Shown here piece after piece: positions 16,720 to 26,864 of a stretch of 64,000 nt of DNA (its first letter is position 1; each line of letters opens with the position of its first letter). The stretch comes from Streptomyces sp. NBC_00513 (lineage in GTDB: Bacteria > Actinomycetota > Actinomycetes > Streptomycetales > Streptomycetaceae), in the NCBI RefSeq assembly GCF_041431415.1, contig NZ_CP107845.1, positions 4,836,001-4,900,000 on the forward strand, read 5' to 3'. The position numbers and the translations under genes were made by a program. The notes under the pieces are model-generated. The model saw only the letters and a program-made list of their open reading frames with translations, ran no database searches and had not been told where the DNA came from.

Positions 16720-17347
16720 GGCCCTCGCGGGCATCGCCCTCGGCGTGTTGCTGACCGGCGCCTGCGGGTGCGGGATCCGGGCCACGACCGTACCCGTGGA
16801 CGTCGGGGCCGCGCCCTCGCGGGTGTCCTGCGACACCCCCGAGCAGGCGGGCGGCCAGAGCGGGGTACAGGGGTTCCGCGCCACGGTGGCGCTGGTGTGC
16901 GGATCGCAGCTGGTCAACGTCGAGCGGGTGATCCCGGTGCCCGAGAAGCGGCCGGTACGCGACCCGCTGGTCCTGGCCGCGCAGGCGCTCCTGGAGGCGC
17001 TGGAGAAGGAACCGTCGGCGGCGGAACGGGACGCCGGTTTCACGACCGGGGTACCGGAGGGGCTCCAGGTGGCGGCGGCGCGCGCGGGCGACCCGACCGG
17101 CACGGTGCGCTTGAGCCGCAAGCCGGAGGACCTGCCGCCGGTGGCGCTGTCCCAGCTGGTGTGCACGCTGGCCGACAGCGACGCGGTGTCGGCGGGGCCC
17201 GGCCCGGTGGTGCTGGGCGGCCCGGACGCGGATCCGCCGCGCGCCTGGGAGTGCGGCGAGGCCGTGCGCTCCCGCCCGGAGTCGGTGGCGACCCTGGGGG
17301 ACGTGGTCCGGCCGTCGACGACGCCGAAGCCGTCCCCGACCCCGTAG
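16703..17347 (+). CDS. Lipoprotein of the afsQ operon, GerMN-like
   Basis: Exported lipoprotein of about 214 residues. TRTRRALAG is the n-region and LLTGACGC the lipobox, so Cys is near residue 20. The mature part has paired cysteines (RVSCDTPEQ, LVCGSQ, VCTLAD, WECGE) and a segment (VERVIPVPEKRPVRDPLVLAAQALLEALEKEPSAAERDAGF) like the GerMN fold of sporulation lipoproteins. The GTG start at 16703 overlaps afsQ2 by 17 bp, implying coupling. In this operon it may modulate sensing by AfsQ2; inference from position. Confidence 0.8.
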   Translation: MTRTRRALAGIALGVLLTGACGCGIRATTVPVDVGAAPSRVSCDTPEQAGGQSGVQGFRATVALVCGSQLVNVERVIPVPEKRPVRDPLVLAAQALLEALEKEPSAAERDAGFTTGVPEGLQVAAARAGDPTGTVRLSRKPEDLPPVALSQLVCTLADSDAVSAGPGPVVLGGPDADPPRAWECGEAVRSRPESVATLGDVVRPSTTPKPSPTP

Positions 17348-17378
17348 GCGATCCGAACGGCCGGCCCGGCCCGGACGA

Positions 17379-17420
17379 CACGACGGCCCCCGGAGCGCAA
17401 ACTCCGGGGGCCGTCGTGCG
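17379..17420. terminator. Strong bidirectional terminator
   Basis: Perfect 17-bp stem (17379-17395 with 17402-17418; arm core GGCCCCCGGAG) and a 6-nt loop, between the afsQ operon and the convergent phosphomutase gene. Confidence 0.85.
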
Positions 17421-17437
17421 AGGCGCGGACGGGCGGG

Positions 17438-19087
17438 CTAGATGCCCGCCGCCGCCGAGAAGTCCTTCTTGATCGCGTCCAGGATCTCCTGGCCGCGGGC
17501 GCGGGCCGGGGCCAGGTCGGAGGCTTCCGCCACCGGGACCACGACCTCCAGGTAGCACTTCAGCTTCGGCTCCGTGCCCGACGGGCGGACGATCACCCGG
17601 GCCTTGTGGTCACCGTCGAGGTGGTACCGCAGGCCGTCCGTCGGCGGGAGGGACTCCGTGCCCCGGCTCAGGTCCTCCGCGGTGACGACGCGCAGGCCCG
17701 CCAGGGACGTCGGCGGCTCCGCGCGCAGCCGTGCCATCGCCGAGGCGATGACCGACAGGTCCGAGACGCGGACCGACAGCTGGTCGGTGGCGTGCAGGCC
17801 GTGGGCCAGCGCCAGGTCGTCCAGCAGGTCGGACAGGGTACGGTCCTGCTCCTTGAGCTCCGAGGCCAGCTCCGCCACCAGCAGGGCGGCGGTGACGCCG
17901 TCCTTGTCGCGGACCCCCTCGGGGTCCACGCAGTAGCCGAGCGCCTCCTCGTAGCCGTAGCGCAGGCCCTCCACGCGGGCGATCCACTTGAAGCCCGTCA
18001 GGGTCTCCTCGTAGCCGACGCCCGCCGCCTCCGCGATCCGGCCCAGCAGGCTGGACGAGACGATCGACTCGGCGAAGACGCCCCGGGCGCCCTTGTGGAC
18101 GAGGTGGGCCGCCAGCAGCGCGCCGACCTCGTCGCCGCGCAGCATCCGCCAGCCGCCGTCGTCGGTGGGGACGGCCACCGCGAGGCGGTCCGCGTCGGGG
18201 TCGTTCGCGATCACGATGTCCGGGTTCGCCTCGGCGGCCGTCGCGAAGGACAGGTCCATCGCGCCGGGCTCCTCCGGGTTCGGGAAGGCGACCGTCGGGA
18301 AGGCCGGGTCCGGCTCCGCCTGCTCGGCGACGAGCACGGGCGTCGGGAAGCCGTGCCGGGCGAAGGCGGCCAGCACGACGTCCTTGCCGACACCGTGCAT
18401 GGCCGTGTAGACGGTCCGCACACCCCGGGGGGAGCCGGGGGTCAGGACCTCGTCCGTACGGGCCAGGTAGGCCTCCAGGACCTCGTCGCCGAGGTCCTCC
18501 CAGCCGGACTCCGGACGCGGCACGTCCGCGAGCGCGACGATCGCGTCGATCTCCGCGGCGATCCCGGTGTCCGCCGGCGAGACGATCTGGGAACCGTCGC
18601 CGAGGTAGACCTTGTAGCCGTTGTCCCGCGGGGGGTTGTGGCTCGCGGTCACCTCGACGCCGGCGACGGCGCCCAGCTGCCGTATGGCGAACGCGAGGAC
18701 GGGCGTCGGCAGCGGACGCGGCAGTACGGCCGCGCGCAGCCCGGCGCCGACCATCACGGCGGCGGTGTCACGGGCGAAGTCCGCGGACTTGTACCGCGCG
18801 TCGTAGCCGACGACGACCAGGCCGCCGTCGTGACCCTGGGCCTTCAGGTAGGCCGCCAGACCCGCCGCGGCCCGGATGACCACGTTGCGGTTCATCCGCA
18901 TCGGACCCGCGCCCAGCTCGCCGCGCAGTCCGGCGGTGCCGAACTGGAGCATGCCGGAGAACCGGTCCGCGAGCTCCGCGGTGTCCCCGGCCTCGACGAG
19001 CGCGCGCAGCTCGGCCGCGGTCTCCGGGTCCGGGTCCTCCGCCAGCCAGGCCTGCGCCCGGGTGATCAGGTCGTCCTGTTCCTGCAC
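17438..19087 (-). CDS. Phosphopentomutase/phosphohexomutase (phospho-sugar mutase)
   Basis: Alpha-D-phosphohexomutase superfamily enzyme of 549 residues, moving phosphate between C1 and C5/C6 of a sugar phosphate. Active-site phosphoserine loop VTASHNPPRDNGYKVY, metal loop NDPDADRLAV, sugar loop YEEALGY and phosphate loop RPSGTEPKLKC all appear in order. Its position next to purine nucleoside phosphorylase and length (about 550, as in PmmB/phosphopentomutase-like actinobacterial proteins) suggest conversion of ribose-1-P and deoxyribose-1-P to the 5-phosphates. Phosphomannomutase activity is the alternative. No terminator lies in the 44-bp gap to purine nucleoside phosphorylase, so they are probably co-transcribed. 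Confidence 0.88.
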   Translation of the reverse strand: MQEQDDLITRAQAWLAEDPDPETAAELRALVEAGDTAELADRFSGMLQFGTAGLRGELGAGPMRMNRNVVIRAAAGLAAYLKAQGHDGGLVVVGYDARYKSADFARDTAAVMVGAGLRAAVLPRPLPTPVLAFAIRQLGAVAGVEVTASHNPPRDNGYKVYLGDGSQIVSPADTGIAAEIDAIVALADVPRPESGWEDLGDEVLEAYLARTDEVLTPGSPRGVRTVYTAMHGVGKDVVLAAFARHGFPTPVLVAEQAEPDPAFPTVAFPNPEEPGAMDLSFATAAEANPDIVIANDPDADRLAVAVPTDDGGWRMLRGDEVGALLAAHLVHKGARGVFAESIVSSSLLGRIAEAAGVGYEETLTGFKWIARVEGLRYGYEEALGYCVDPEGVRDKDGVTAALLVAELASELKEQDRTLSDLLDDLALAHGLHATDQLSVRVSDLSVIASAMARLRAEPPTSLAGLRVVTAEDLSRGTESLPPTDGLRYHLDGDHKARVIVRPSGTEPKLKCYLEVVVPVAEASDLAPARARGQEILDAIKKDFSAAAGI

Positions 19088-19131
19088 TACTTCCGCCTTA
19101 CCTCTCGTACGGTGCCGGTGGCTGTCCCCGC

Positions 19132-19938
19132 TCAGATGCGGGCGAGGACCTGGGTCAGCAGCTTGCCCATGCGCGCGGCCGAGTCACGGCCGGCCTGGAG
19201 CACCTCTTCGTGGTTGAGGGGCTCGCCGGAGATGCCCGCCGCCAGGTTGGTGACCAGGGAGATCCCGAGCACCTCGGCGCCGGCCTCACGGGCGGCGATG
19301 GCCTCCAGCACGGTGGACATGCCGACCAGGTCGGCACCCATGACGCGGATCATGTTGATCTCGGCCGGGGTCTCGTAGTGCGGGCCGGGGAACTGGACGT
19401 AGACGCCCTCTTCGAGGGTCTCGTCGATCTCCTTGCACATCGCGCGCAGGCGAGGCGAGTAGAGGTCGGTGAGGTCCACGAAGTTGGCGCCGACGATCGG
19501 CGAGGTGGCGGTGAGGTTCAGGTGGTCGCTGATCAGGACGGGCTGGCCGGGCTTCATGCCCTCGCGCAGACCGCCACAGCCGTTGGTCAGGACGACGGTC
19601 TTGCAACCGGCGGCCACGGCGGTACGGACGCCGTGGGCGACGGCGGCGACGCCGCGGCCCTCGTAGTAGTGGGTCCGGCCGAGGAAGAGCAGCGCGCGCT
19701 TGTCGCCGATCTTGTACGAGCGGATCTTGCCGCCGTGGCCCTCGACCGCGGGCGGCGGGAAGCCGGGCAGCTCGGTGACGGGGAATTCGGCCTCGGGCGC
19801 ACCGAGCGCCTCTGCGGCGGGGGCCCAGCCGGAGCCCATGACGAGGGCGACATCGTGGGTTTCGGCGCCGGTCAGCTCACGCAGGCGGGCGGCTGCGGCG
19901 GTGGCGTCGGCGAAGGGGTCGGTAACAGATGCGTTCAC
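19132..19938 (-). CDS. Purine nucleoside phosphorylase
   Basis: Cytoplasmic enzyme of 268 residues cleaving inosine, guanosine or deoxy forms with phosphate to base plus (deoxy)ribose-1-phosphate. It has [22 protein letters not shown] (phosphate site), LTNGCGGL, and [10 protein letters not shown] with [16 protein letters not shown], the layout of the trimeric PNP/MTAP family. The ATG at 19938 has the CTACGCGCGTAG palindrome 25 bp upstream. Followed on the same strand by the phosphomutase. Confidence 0.93.
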   Translation of the reverse strand: MNASVTDPFADATAAAARLRELTGAETHDVALVMGSGWAPAAEALGAPEAEFPVTELPGFPPPAVEGHGGKIRSYKIGDKRALLFLGRTHYYEGRGVAAVAHGVRTAVAAGCKTVVLTNGCGGLREGMKPGQPVLISDHLNLTATSPIVGANFVDLTDLYSPRLRAMCKEIDETLEEGVYVQFPGPHYETPAEINMIRVMGADLVGMSTVLEAIAAREAGAEVLGISLVTNLAAGISGEPLNHEEVLQAGRDSAARMGKLLTQVLARI

Positions 19939-19962
19939 CGGACGAGCGTAACCGCTGATGGC

Positions 19963-19974
19963 CTACGCGCGTAG
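19963..19974. promoter_or_regulatory. Nucleoside-regulon palindrome upstream of purine nucleoside phosphorylase
   Basis: Perfect CTACGCGCGTAG palindrome, the third copy in the window, 25 bp upstream of the phosphorylase ATG at 19938. Confidence 0.65.
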
Positions 19975-20044
19975 ATGGCGCAGCTCACGGTGTTCGGATC
20001 GTTGCTTTGTCGTTTCCGCCGAATCGTCCCGGAGCCGGTGGGCG

Positions 20045-20482
20045 TCAGCAGGGGCGCTTGCGGAGTTCCATCACGTAGTCGTGCGGGGCGCCCGCGGATT
20101 CGGCCGCGTCGGCGATCTCGCCGAGGTAGCGCGCGGAGGGCAGACCGCCCTCGTAACCGTTCAGGACGTAGATCCAGGCGGCTTCCTCGCCGTCCAGGGT
20201 GTGCACCCGCACCCGCATCCGGCGGTAGATGTCGAGCCCGACGCCCTCCCAGCGGTCCAGGGAGTCCTCGTCCAAGGGGGCCACGTCGTACAGCGCGACG
20301 AAGACCTGGTGACGCGGGGCCTCGACGACCGTGACCAGCGCGCCCTCCCAGCCCATCTGCTCGCCGCCGAAGGTCAGCCGCCAGTCGTTGATCCAGCCCG
20401 TGCCGCGCAGCGGCGAATGCGGAGCGCGGCGCGTCATCAGCCGCGGGTCGAGGTTGCCGGCGTACGCGGCGTAGAGCGACAT
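20045..20482 (-). CDS. Gamma-glutamylcyclotransferase-fold protein
   Basis: Small cytoplasmic protein of 145 residues with the AIG2/GGCT-type start SLYAAYAGNLDPRLM, where YAGNL corresponds to the substrate loop YGSNL. The later GWEGALVTVVEA and VALYDVAPLDEDSLDRWEG match the family's barrel, the glutamate of the last being the usual acid/base position. Activity on gamma-glutamyl peptides is inferred from the fold only. ATG 20482 chosen from the conserved motif. Between purine nucleoside phosphorylase and lpdA. Confidence 0.75.
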   Translation of the reverse strand: MSLYAAYAGNLDPRLMTRRAPHSPLRGTGWINDWRLTFGGEQMGWEGALVTVVEAPRHQVFVALYDVAPLDEDSLDRWEGVGLDIYRRMRVRVHTLDGEEAAWIYVLNGYEGGLPSARYLGEIADAAESAGAPHDYVMELRKRPC

Positions 20483-20657
20483 GTGGTCGAGGGTACGGGA
20501 GGGGCGGGGATCGACGCGTGCCCGGATGGCGGGACCGGGCGTGAAGCACCTTGATGCGTGCGGGACAATGGGGCACGGAATGCATCCCCCGGGGAGACCC
20601 CCCGGACCCCCCGGCCGGGGGCGGCAACCGGCCGGGTAGACGTGAGGCGGAGTTTTC

Positions 20658-22097
20658 GTGACCCGGATCGTGATCATCGGCGGCGGACCCGGCGGATATG
20701 AGGCGGCCCTCGTGGGCGCCCAGCTCGGCGCGGAGGTGACCGTCGTCGACTGCGACGGCCTGGGCGGTGCGTCGGTTCTCACCGACTGCGTGCCCTCGAA
20801 GACCCTCATCGCGACCGCCGAGGTCATGACGACCTTCGATTCCTCGTACGAGGAGCTCGGGATCGTCGTCGCTGACGACACCCCGCACATCGAGCAGGCG
20901 GCGCGCGTCGTCGGCGTGGACCTCGGCAAGGTCAACCGACGCGTCAAGCGCCTCGCGCTGGCCCAGTCCCACGACATCACCGCCTCCGTGACCCGGGCCG
21001 GCGCCCGTGTCATGCGCGGGCGCGCCAAGCTCGGCGGCCCGCAGGGCATCGACGGCACCCGGGACGTGATCGTCACGGCGGCCGACGGCACGGAGACGAT
21101 CCTCACCACCGACGCCGTGCTGATCGCGACCGGCGGCACCCCCCGGGAGATCCCGGACGCGATGCCCGACGGCGAACGGATCCTGAACTGGACCCAGGTG
21201 TACGACCTGGAGGAGCTCCCCGAGGAGCTCATCGTGGTCGGCTCGGGCGTCACCGGCGCGGAGTTCGCCGGCGCGTACCAGGCGCTCGGCTCCCGGGTGA
21301 CCCTGGTGTCCTCGCGCGACCGGGTGCTGCCGGGCGAGGACCCCGACGCCGCCGCCGTCCTGGAGGACGTGTTCCGGCGCCGCGGCATGAACGTCATCGG
21401 CCGCTCCCGCGCCGAGTCCGCCAAGCGGGTCGGCGACCGGGTCGAGGTCACGCTGTCCGACGGGCGCGTCATCACGGGCACCCACTGCCTGATGGCGGTC
21501 GGCGCGATCCCGAACACGGCGAACATGAACCTGGAGGAGTCCGGGGTCCGGCTCAAGGAGTCCGGGCACATCTGGACCGACAAGGTCTCCCGCACCTCCT
21601 CGCCGGGCGTCTACGCCGCCGGTGACGTGACCGGGATCTTCGCGCTCGCCTCGGTCGCCGCCATGCAGGGCCGCATCGCGATGTACCACTTCCTCGGCGA
21701 CGCGGTGACCCCGCTGAACCTCAAGACGGTCTCCTCGAACGTCTTCACCGACCCCGAGATCGCGACCGTCGGCTACACGCAGGCCGACGTGGACTCCGGC
21801 AAGATCGACGCCCGCGTGGTGAAGCTCCCGCTGCTGCGCAACCCGCGCGCCAAGATGCAGGGCATCCGGGACGGTTTCGTGAAGCTGTTCTGCCGCCCGG
21901 GCACCGGCATCGTCGTCGGCGGCGTGGTCGTCGCGCCGCGCGCGAGCGAACTGATCCACCCGATCTCGATCGCCGTCGACAACAACCTGACGGTCGAGCA
22001 GATCGCAAACACGTTCACCGTGTACCCCTCGCTGTCCGGTTCGATCGCCGAGGCGGCACGCCAGTTGCACAACCGGAAGGCCGCCGGCGAGGCGTAG
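20658..22097 (+). CDS. lpdA: Flavoprotein disulfide reductase-family NAD(P)H quinone dehydrogenase
   Basis: FAD-dependent pyridine nucleotide oxidoreductase of 479 residues. FAD loop VIIGGGPGGYEAAL is at the N-terminus, the NAD loop is IVVGSGVTGAEFAGAY, and the second FAD motif is GVYAAGDVTG. The redox disulfide of dihydrolipoamide dehydrogenase is incomplete: the region reads GGASVLTDCVPSKTL with a single Cys. The C-terminal dimer domain retains HPISIAVDNNLTV but lacks the catalytic HxxxxE pattern. This fits M. tuberculosis LpdA-type quinone reductase rather than a pyruvate dehydrogenase E3. GTG start at 20658. Confidence 0.85.
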   Translation: MTRIVIIGGGPGGYEAALVGAQLGAEVTVVDCDGLGGASVLTDCVPSKTLIATAEVMTTFDSSYEELGIVVADDTPHIEQAARVVGVDLGKVNRRVKRLALAQSHDITASVTRAGARVMRGRAKLGGPQGIDGTRDVIVTAADGTETILTTDAVLIATGGTPREIPDAMPDGERILNWTQVYDLEELPEELIVVGSGVTGAEFAGAYQALGSRVTLVSSRDRVLPGEDPDAAAVLEDVFRRRGMNVIGRSRAESAKRVGDRVEVTLSDGRVITGTHCLMAVGAIPNTANMNLEESGVRLKESGHIWTDKVSRTSSPGVYAAGDVTGIFALASVAAMQGRIAMYHFLGDAVTPLNLKTVSSNVFTDPEIATVGYTQADVDSGKIDARVVKLPLLRNPRAKMQGIRDGFVKLFCRPGTGIVVGGVVVAPRASELIHPISIAVDNNLTVEQIANTFTVYPSLSGSIAEAARQLHNRKAAGEA

Positions 22098-22272
22098 GCA
22101 CCGTCAAGCGCCTTTGTCCGCAGGGAGGTTGGGGCGGCCGGGAGTGACGTGGCGGACTGTTCACGAAACTGTCCGACCGCGTATACCACTAGTCACCCCA
22201 CCTTACGGACAACTTCGGTATTCCGGCGTAAGGAGCTGAAAGCAGACGGTCGTTGGGGTTACTGTCAGTTTC

Positions 22273-23223
22273 GTGTTCGCTGCAGAACGTCGCCAATTGA
22301 TCCTCGAAATGGTGCGGGCCAACGGAGCGGTATCGCTTCGTGAGCTCGCCCGCGTCGTCCAGACCTCCGAAGTGACCGTACGGCGGGACGTGCGGGCACT
22401 GGAGGCAGAAGGACTCCTCGACCGCCGGCACGGCGGTGCGGTCTTGCCGGGCGGATTCACGCGAGAGTCCGGCTTTCCGCAAAAGTCCCATCTCGCGACG
22501 GCGGAGAAGACCGCCATTGCCGATGTCGCGGCCGGCCTCGTCGAAGAGGGCGAAGCCATCGTCGTCGGCGCCGGTACCACGACGCAGGAGCTGGCCCGCC
22601 GGCTCGCCCGGGTGCCCGGACTGACCGTCGTCACCAACTCGCTGCTCGTCGCCCAGGCGCTGGCCCATGCCAACCGGGTGGAAGTGGTGATGACCGGCGG
22701 AACGCTGCGCGGGTCCAACTACGCGCTCGTCGGCAGCGGCGCCGAGCAGTCCCTCCAGGGGCTGCGGGTCTCCCGGGCCTTCCTGTCCGGGAGCGGGCTG
22801 ACCGCCGAGCGCGGGCTGTCCACGTCCAACATGCTCTCCGCGAGCGTGGACCGGGCGCTGGTGCAGGCCGCCGCGGAGGTCGTCGTACTCGCCGATCACA
22901 CCAAGCTCGGTACGGACACCATGTTCCAGACCGTGCCCACGGACGTGATGACGCGGTTGGTGACCGACGAGCCACCGCCGCACGACGAACGGGCGGGTAC
23001 GGAACTGCAGGCGCTGGCCGATCAGGGCGTGCAGATCACGGTGGCCGGGGCGGTCGCCTCCGGCGGTGGTGACGGGATGCAGGGGCGTCGGCCACGGCGG
23101 GATTCCCCGCTGCCGGTCCAGCGGCGGGGCGGTCCGACCGCCCAGTTGCGCAGCGCGCCCGCCGGGCTGCTGGAACAGCAGGCCGGGGAGCGGGCGCGGG
23201 TCGCGGACATGCGGCGTCGCTAG
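22273..23223 (+). CDS. DeoR/GlpR-family transcriptional regulator
   Basis: Regulator of 316 residues. N-terminal winged helix (AAERRQLILEMVRANGAV, LARVVQTSEVTVRRDVRAL, LDRRHGGAVL), then a DeoRC sugar-phosphate isomerase-like sensor: TAEKTAIADVAAGLVEEGEAIVVGAGTTTQELA, LTVVTNSLLVAQAL and VVVLADHTKLG. Residues beyond about 250 form a non-family tail rich in Arg, Pro and Gly. DeoR members sense phosphorylated sugars; proximity to the nucleoside genes raises the idea of deoxyribose-5-phosphate sensing. GTG start at 22273. A hairpin follows. Confidence 0.88.
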   Translation: MFAAERRQLILEMVRANGAVSLRELARVVQTSEVTVRRDVRALEAEGLLDRRHGGAVLPGGFTRESGFPQKSHLATAEKTAIADVAAGLVEEGEAIVVGAGTTTQELARRLARVPGLTVVTNSLLVAQALAHANRVEVVMTGGTLRGSNYALVGSGAEQSLQGLRVSRAFLSGSGLTAERGLSTSNMLSASVDRALVQAAAEVVVLADHTKLGTDTMFQTVPTDVMTRLVTDEPPPHDERAGTELQALADQGVQITVAGAVASGGGDGMQGRRPRRDSPLPVQRRGGPTAQLRSAPAGLLEQQAGERARVADMRRR

Positions 23224-23267
23224 GCCCTGGGCGCCTCCGTCGTCGAGCCCTGCGGCGGAAGGCCCCT

Positions 23268-23327
23268 GTGGTCGTAGGGCCGGTGGTCGTAGGGCCAGTG
23301 GTCGTGGGCCCTGTAGTCGAAAGGCCC
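23268..23327. repeat. 15-bp tandem repeat, four copies
   Basis: Four consecutive 15-bp units, consensus GTGGTCGTAGGGCC plus one base, at 23268-23282, 23283-23297, 23298-23312 and 23313-23327, with the last more divergent. They sit in the intergenic gap just before the hairpin at 23321-23352. No open reading frame is suggested. Confidence 0.8.
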
Positions 23328-23354
23328 CGCCCGGATCACCGGGCGGGGCCTTCG
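23321..23354. terminator. Bidirectional terminator
   Basis: Perfect 14-bp stem AAGGCCCCGCCCGG (23321-23334) with CCGGGCGGGGCCTT (23339-23352) and a 4-nt loop, between the DeoR gene and convergent acyl-CoA carboxylase gene. Confidence 0.88.
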
Positions 23355-23374
23355 ACGTGAGAACGGGACGGTGG

Positions 23375-25135
<1,761 letters not shown>

Positions 25136-25513
25136 GATGGCTCCCTCCTTGAAACAACCTGAGTTTAGGGACAGCCCACACGGCCTTTCGACCCTTATCC
25201 AGAGGTGAGCTTGCCCACACAGAGTGTGATGCGAGCCTGCCTCGAGTCCGGAAAGCCCTTGTGGCGCCCCAGGCAAGGGGGATCCCCGACTGCACAGTAA
25301 CCCCGTCACGCATCCGAGGTCTCTGTCCGGCGGGTCAGCGGCCCCGGGTGATTCTTTGTCGAGTCCCTACGAACGGACCAGGCTTTCTTTGCTTGATCGC
25401 TGCACGGACCCGATTCGCGCAATCAACCTGCCCGCACCCCTTGTCCCGGGGATTACCCGTTAGTAGCCTCCAGGGCGTCGAACAGGCTTGTGGCTTGTGG
25501 GGATGGGAGCGTC
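25136..25513. other. Divergent intergenic region, 378 bp
   Basis: Between accA2 (minus) and a membrane protein gene (plus). It is noticeably less GC-rich than its surroundings. No open frame, tRNA or strong hairpin is convincing; it presumably holds the two promoters. Confidence 0.5.
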
Positions 25514-25996
25514 GTGCTGCGCAGAATCGTGGCCGGCGTGGCGGCGGTCGTGCTCGTCGCGGAAGCGGCGTTGCTCGTCCTCGTTCACGTCGTGTTGGGA
25601 AAGACGACCGCGAACCAGTCGATGTCGATCGCCGGCATGGATCCGGACGTCATGTCCAAGGCGACCTACGCGATGGGCGCCGGCATCGGCGCGTTCCTGC
25701 TGGTGTGCGCCGTCCTGCTGGGCATCGTCGCCGTACGGGACCGGGCTCCGGGTCGCTTCGCCCGCATCGTCCTCGTCAGCGCGGCCGTCACCCACGTGGT
25801 GCTCGGCGCGCTGGCCGTGGCGCTGGTCGGCTGGTCCGCCTTCGCGGCGACCATGCTGATCCTGTGCCTGATCGTGCTGGTCCTGACGCTCCCCGCGCCC
25901 GGTGACGCGGCGCCGGCCGCCGGACCCCGGGACACGCTGCCCCGGGACGTCCCGCCGCCCCCGCCGTACGGAGAACTCAAGCCCACAAATCCGTGA
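25514..25996 (+). CDS. Small integral membrane protein
   Basis: About 160 residues. N-terminal helix ([24 protein letters not shown]), a polar loop with [21 protein letters not shown], three further hydrophobic helices (to about residue 125), then a Pro-rich cytoplasmic tail ending in [11 protein letters not shown]. No domain recognised. GGGAG at about 25502 supports the GTG start at 25514. Its 3' end overlaps the convergent maf gene by 20 bp. Confidence 0.75.
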   Translation: MLRRIVAGVAAVVLVAEAALLVLVHVVLGKTTANQSMSIAGMDPDVMSKATYAMGAGIGAFLLVCAVLLGIVAVRDRAPGRFARIVLVSAAVTHVVLGALAVALVGWSAFAATMLILCLIVLVLTLPAPGDAAPAAGPRDTLPRDVPPPPPYGELKPTNP

Positions 25997-26585
25997 TGGA
26001 CACGTCCAGTTCGCCGAGCAGCGAGCGGAGCAGCGGCAGGGAGATCCCGATCACATTGCCGTGATCGCCGTCGATTCCGTCGATGAAGGGCGCCGACAGA
26101 CCGTCCAGGGTGAAGGCCCCGGCCACGTGCAGCGGCTCCCCGCTGGCCACGTACGCCGCCACCTCCGCGTCGGACGGCTCGCCGAAGCGGACCGTCGTGG
26201 ACGCGGTGGCCGAGACCCGACGGCCGCTCGCGGTGTCGATGACGCAGTGCCCGGTGCGCAGGACGCCCGCCCGCCCGCGCATCGACTTCCAGCGGGCCGT
26301 CGCCTCCTCGGCGTCCGCCGGCTTGCCCAGCGCCTCGCCGTCCAGCTCCAGCACCGAGTCGCAGCCGATCACCAGGGCGCCCGCGGCCTCGTCCAGGGCG
26401 GCCACCACGGCCGCCTTGGCCTCGGCCAGGGCCAGGGCCAGTTCGGAGGGGGTGTCGGCGCTCAGCGTGTCCTCGTCGAAGCCGCTGACGATCACGTGCG
26501 GGGCGAGCCCGGCCTGTCGCAGCAGGTTCAGTCGGGCGGGGGAGGCGGAGGCGAGGACGAGCGCGCGCGGTTCAGCAGCAGTCAT
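25977..26585 (-). CDS. maf: Maf nucleotide pyrophosphatase
   Basis: House-cleaning nucleoside triphosphate pyrophosphatase of about 202 residues, hydrolysing non-canonical or methylated NTPs. The diagnostic N-terminus [18 protein letters not shown] is present, then [13 protein letters not shown] (active-site Asp), the Arg/Lys stretch [14 protein letters not shown] and [23 protein letters not shown] used ATG 26585; ATG 26594 would add three residues. Overlaps the upstream membrane gene end to end. It sits in a carboxylase/birA neighbourhood common in Streptomyces. Confidence 0.88.
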   Translation of the reverse strand: MTAAEPRALVLASASPARLNLLRQAGLAPHVIVSGFDEDTLSADTPSELALALAEAKAAVVAALDEAAGALVIGCDSVLELDGEALGKPADAEEATARWKSMRGRAGVLRTGHCVIDTASGRRVSATASTTVRFGEPSDAEVAAYVASGEPLHVAGAFTLDGLSAPFIDGIDGDHGNVIGISLPLLRSLLGELDVSITDLWA

Positions 26586-26627
26586 GCCCGCCATCGTAGG
26601 GCCGACGGCGGGGGACGCAGGAGGGGT

Positions 26628-26762
26628 CTAGAAGTGGTCCACGCCGAGGACGTACACCACCACGATCATGGCGAGCGCGAGCACCACGATCATTCTCCGG
26701 ACCATGGCCTGGGCGTCGCGCATGTCCTTCGGGGGCTCGTCCTTCGGGTCTGACCAGAGCAT
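26628..26762 (-). CDS. 44-residue membrane protein, MmpB-like
   Basis: A short open frame starting MLWSDPKDEPPKDMRDA and ending in VVYVLGVDHF, with one hydrophobic helix (MIVVVLALAMIVVVYVLG style, about residues 22-40). The charged N-terminus is followed by a single membrane span. Size, sequence style and place between maf and the carboxylase epsilon gene match a small 'morphogenic membrane protein MmpB' annotated in Streptomyces, as far as I recall. The name is by recollection; the open frame itself is plain. Only 33 bp separate it from maf. Confidence 0.65.
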   Translation of the reverse strand: MLWSDPKDEPPKDMRDAQAMVRRMIVVLALAMIVVVYVLGVDHF

Positions 26763-26788
26763 GCGTCGATCCTGTCCCGAGGGACGCC

Positions 26789-26822
26789 GGTGGCGCCTGA
26801 GTACTCGTACTCAGGCGCCACC
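26789..26822. terminator. 34-nt near-perfect hairpin
   Basis: Arms GGTGGCGCCTGAGTAC (26789-26804) and GTACTCAGGCGCCACC (26807-26822) pair perfectly around 2 nt. Placed after the carboxylase epsilon gene and before the 44-residue protein; probable terminator or processing element. Confidence 0.6.
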
Positions 26823-26836
26823 GTCCGTTCGCGTCA

Positions 26837-26858
26837 TCTTCGGTACCGGTACCGAAGA
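26837..26858. promoter_or_regulatory. 22-bp perfect palindrome
   Basis: Left arm TCTTCGGTACC followed directly by its complement GGTACCGAAGA, with no spacer. It lies 7 bp after the epsilon gene's stop and 75 bp before the small membrane protein gene. The lack of a loop suits a protein-binding site better than a terminator. Confidence 0.45.
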
Positions 26859-26864
26859 CAGGGC

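Noticed and set aside
19935..22070. A 711-codon minus-strand frame opposite lpdA
   Set aside because: The LpdA frame carries intact FAD and NAD motifs; the opposite frame does not.
22273..23223. DeoR-family protein as the factor binding CTACGCGCGTAG
   Set aside because: No copy of the palindrome lies upstream of this gene, and DeoR operators are usually not compact 12-bp palindromes; it stays a weak alternative.
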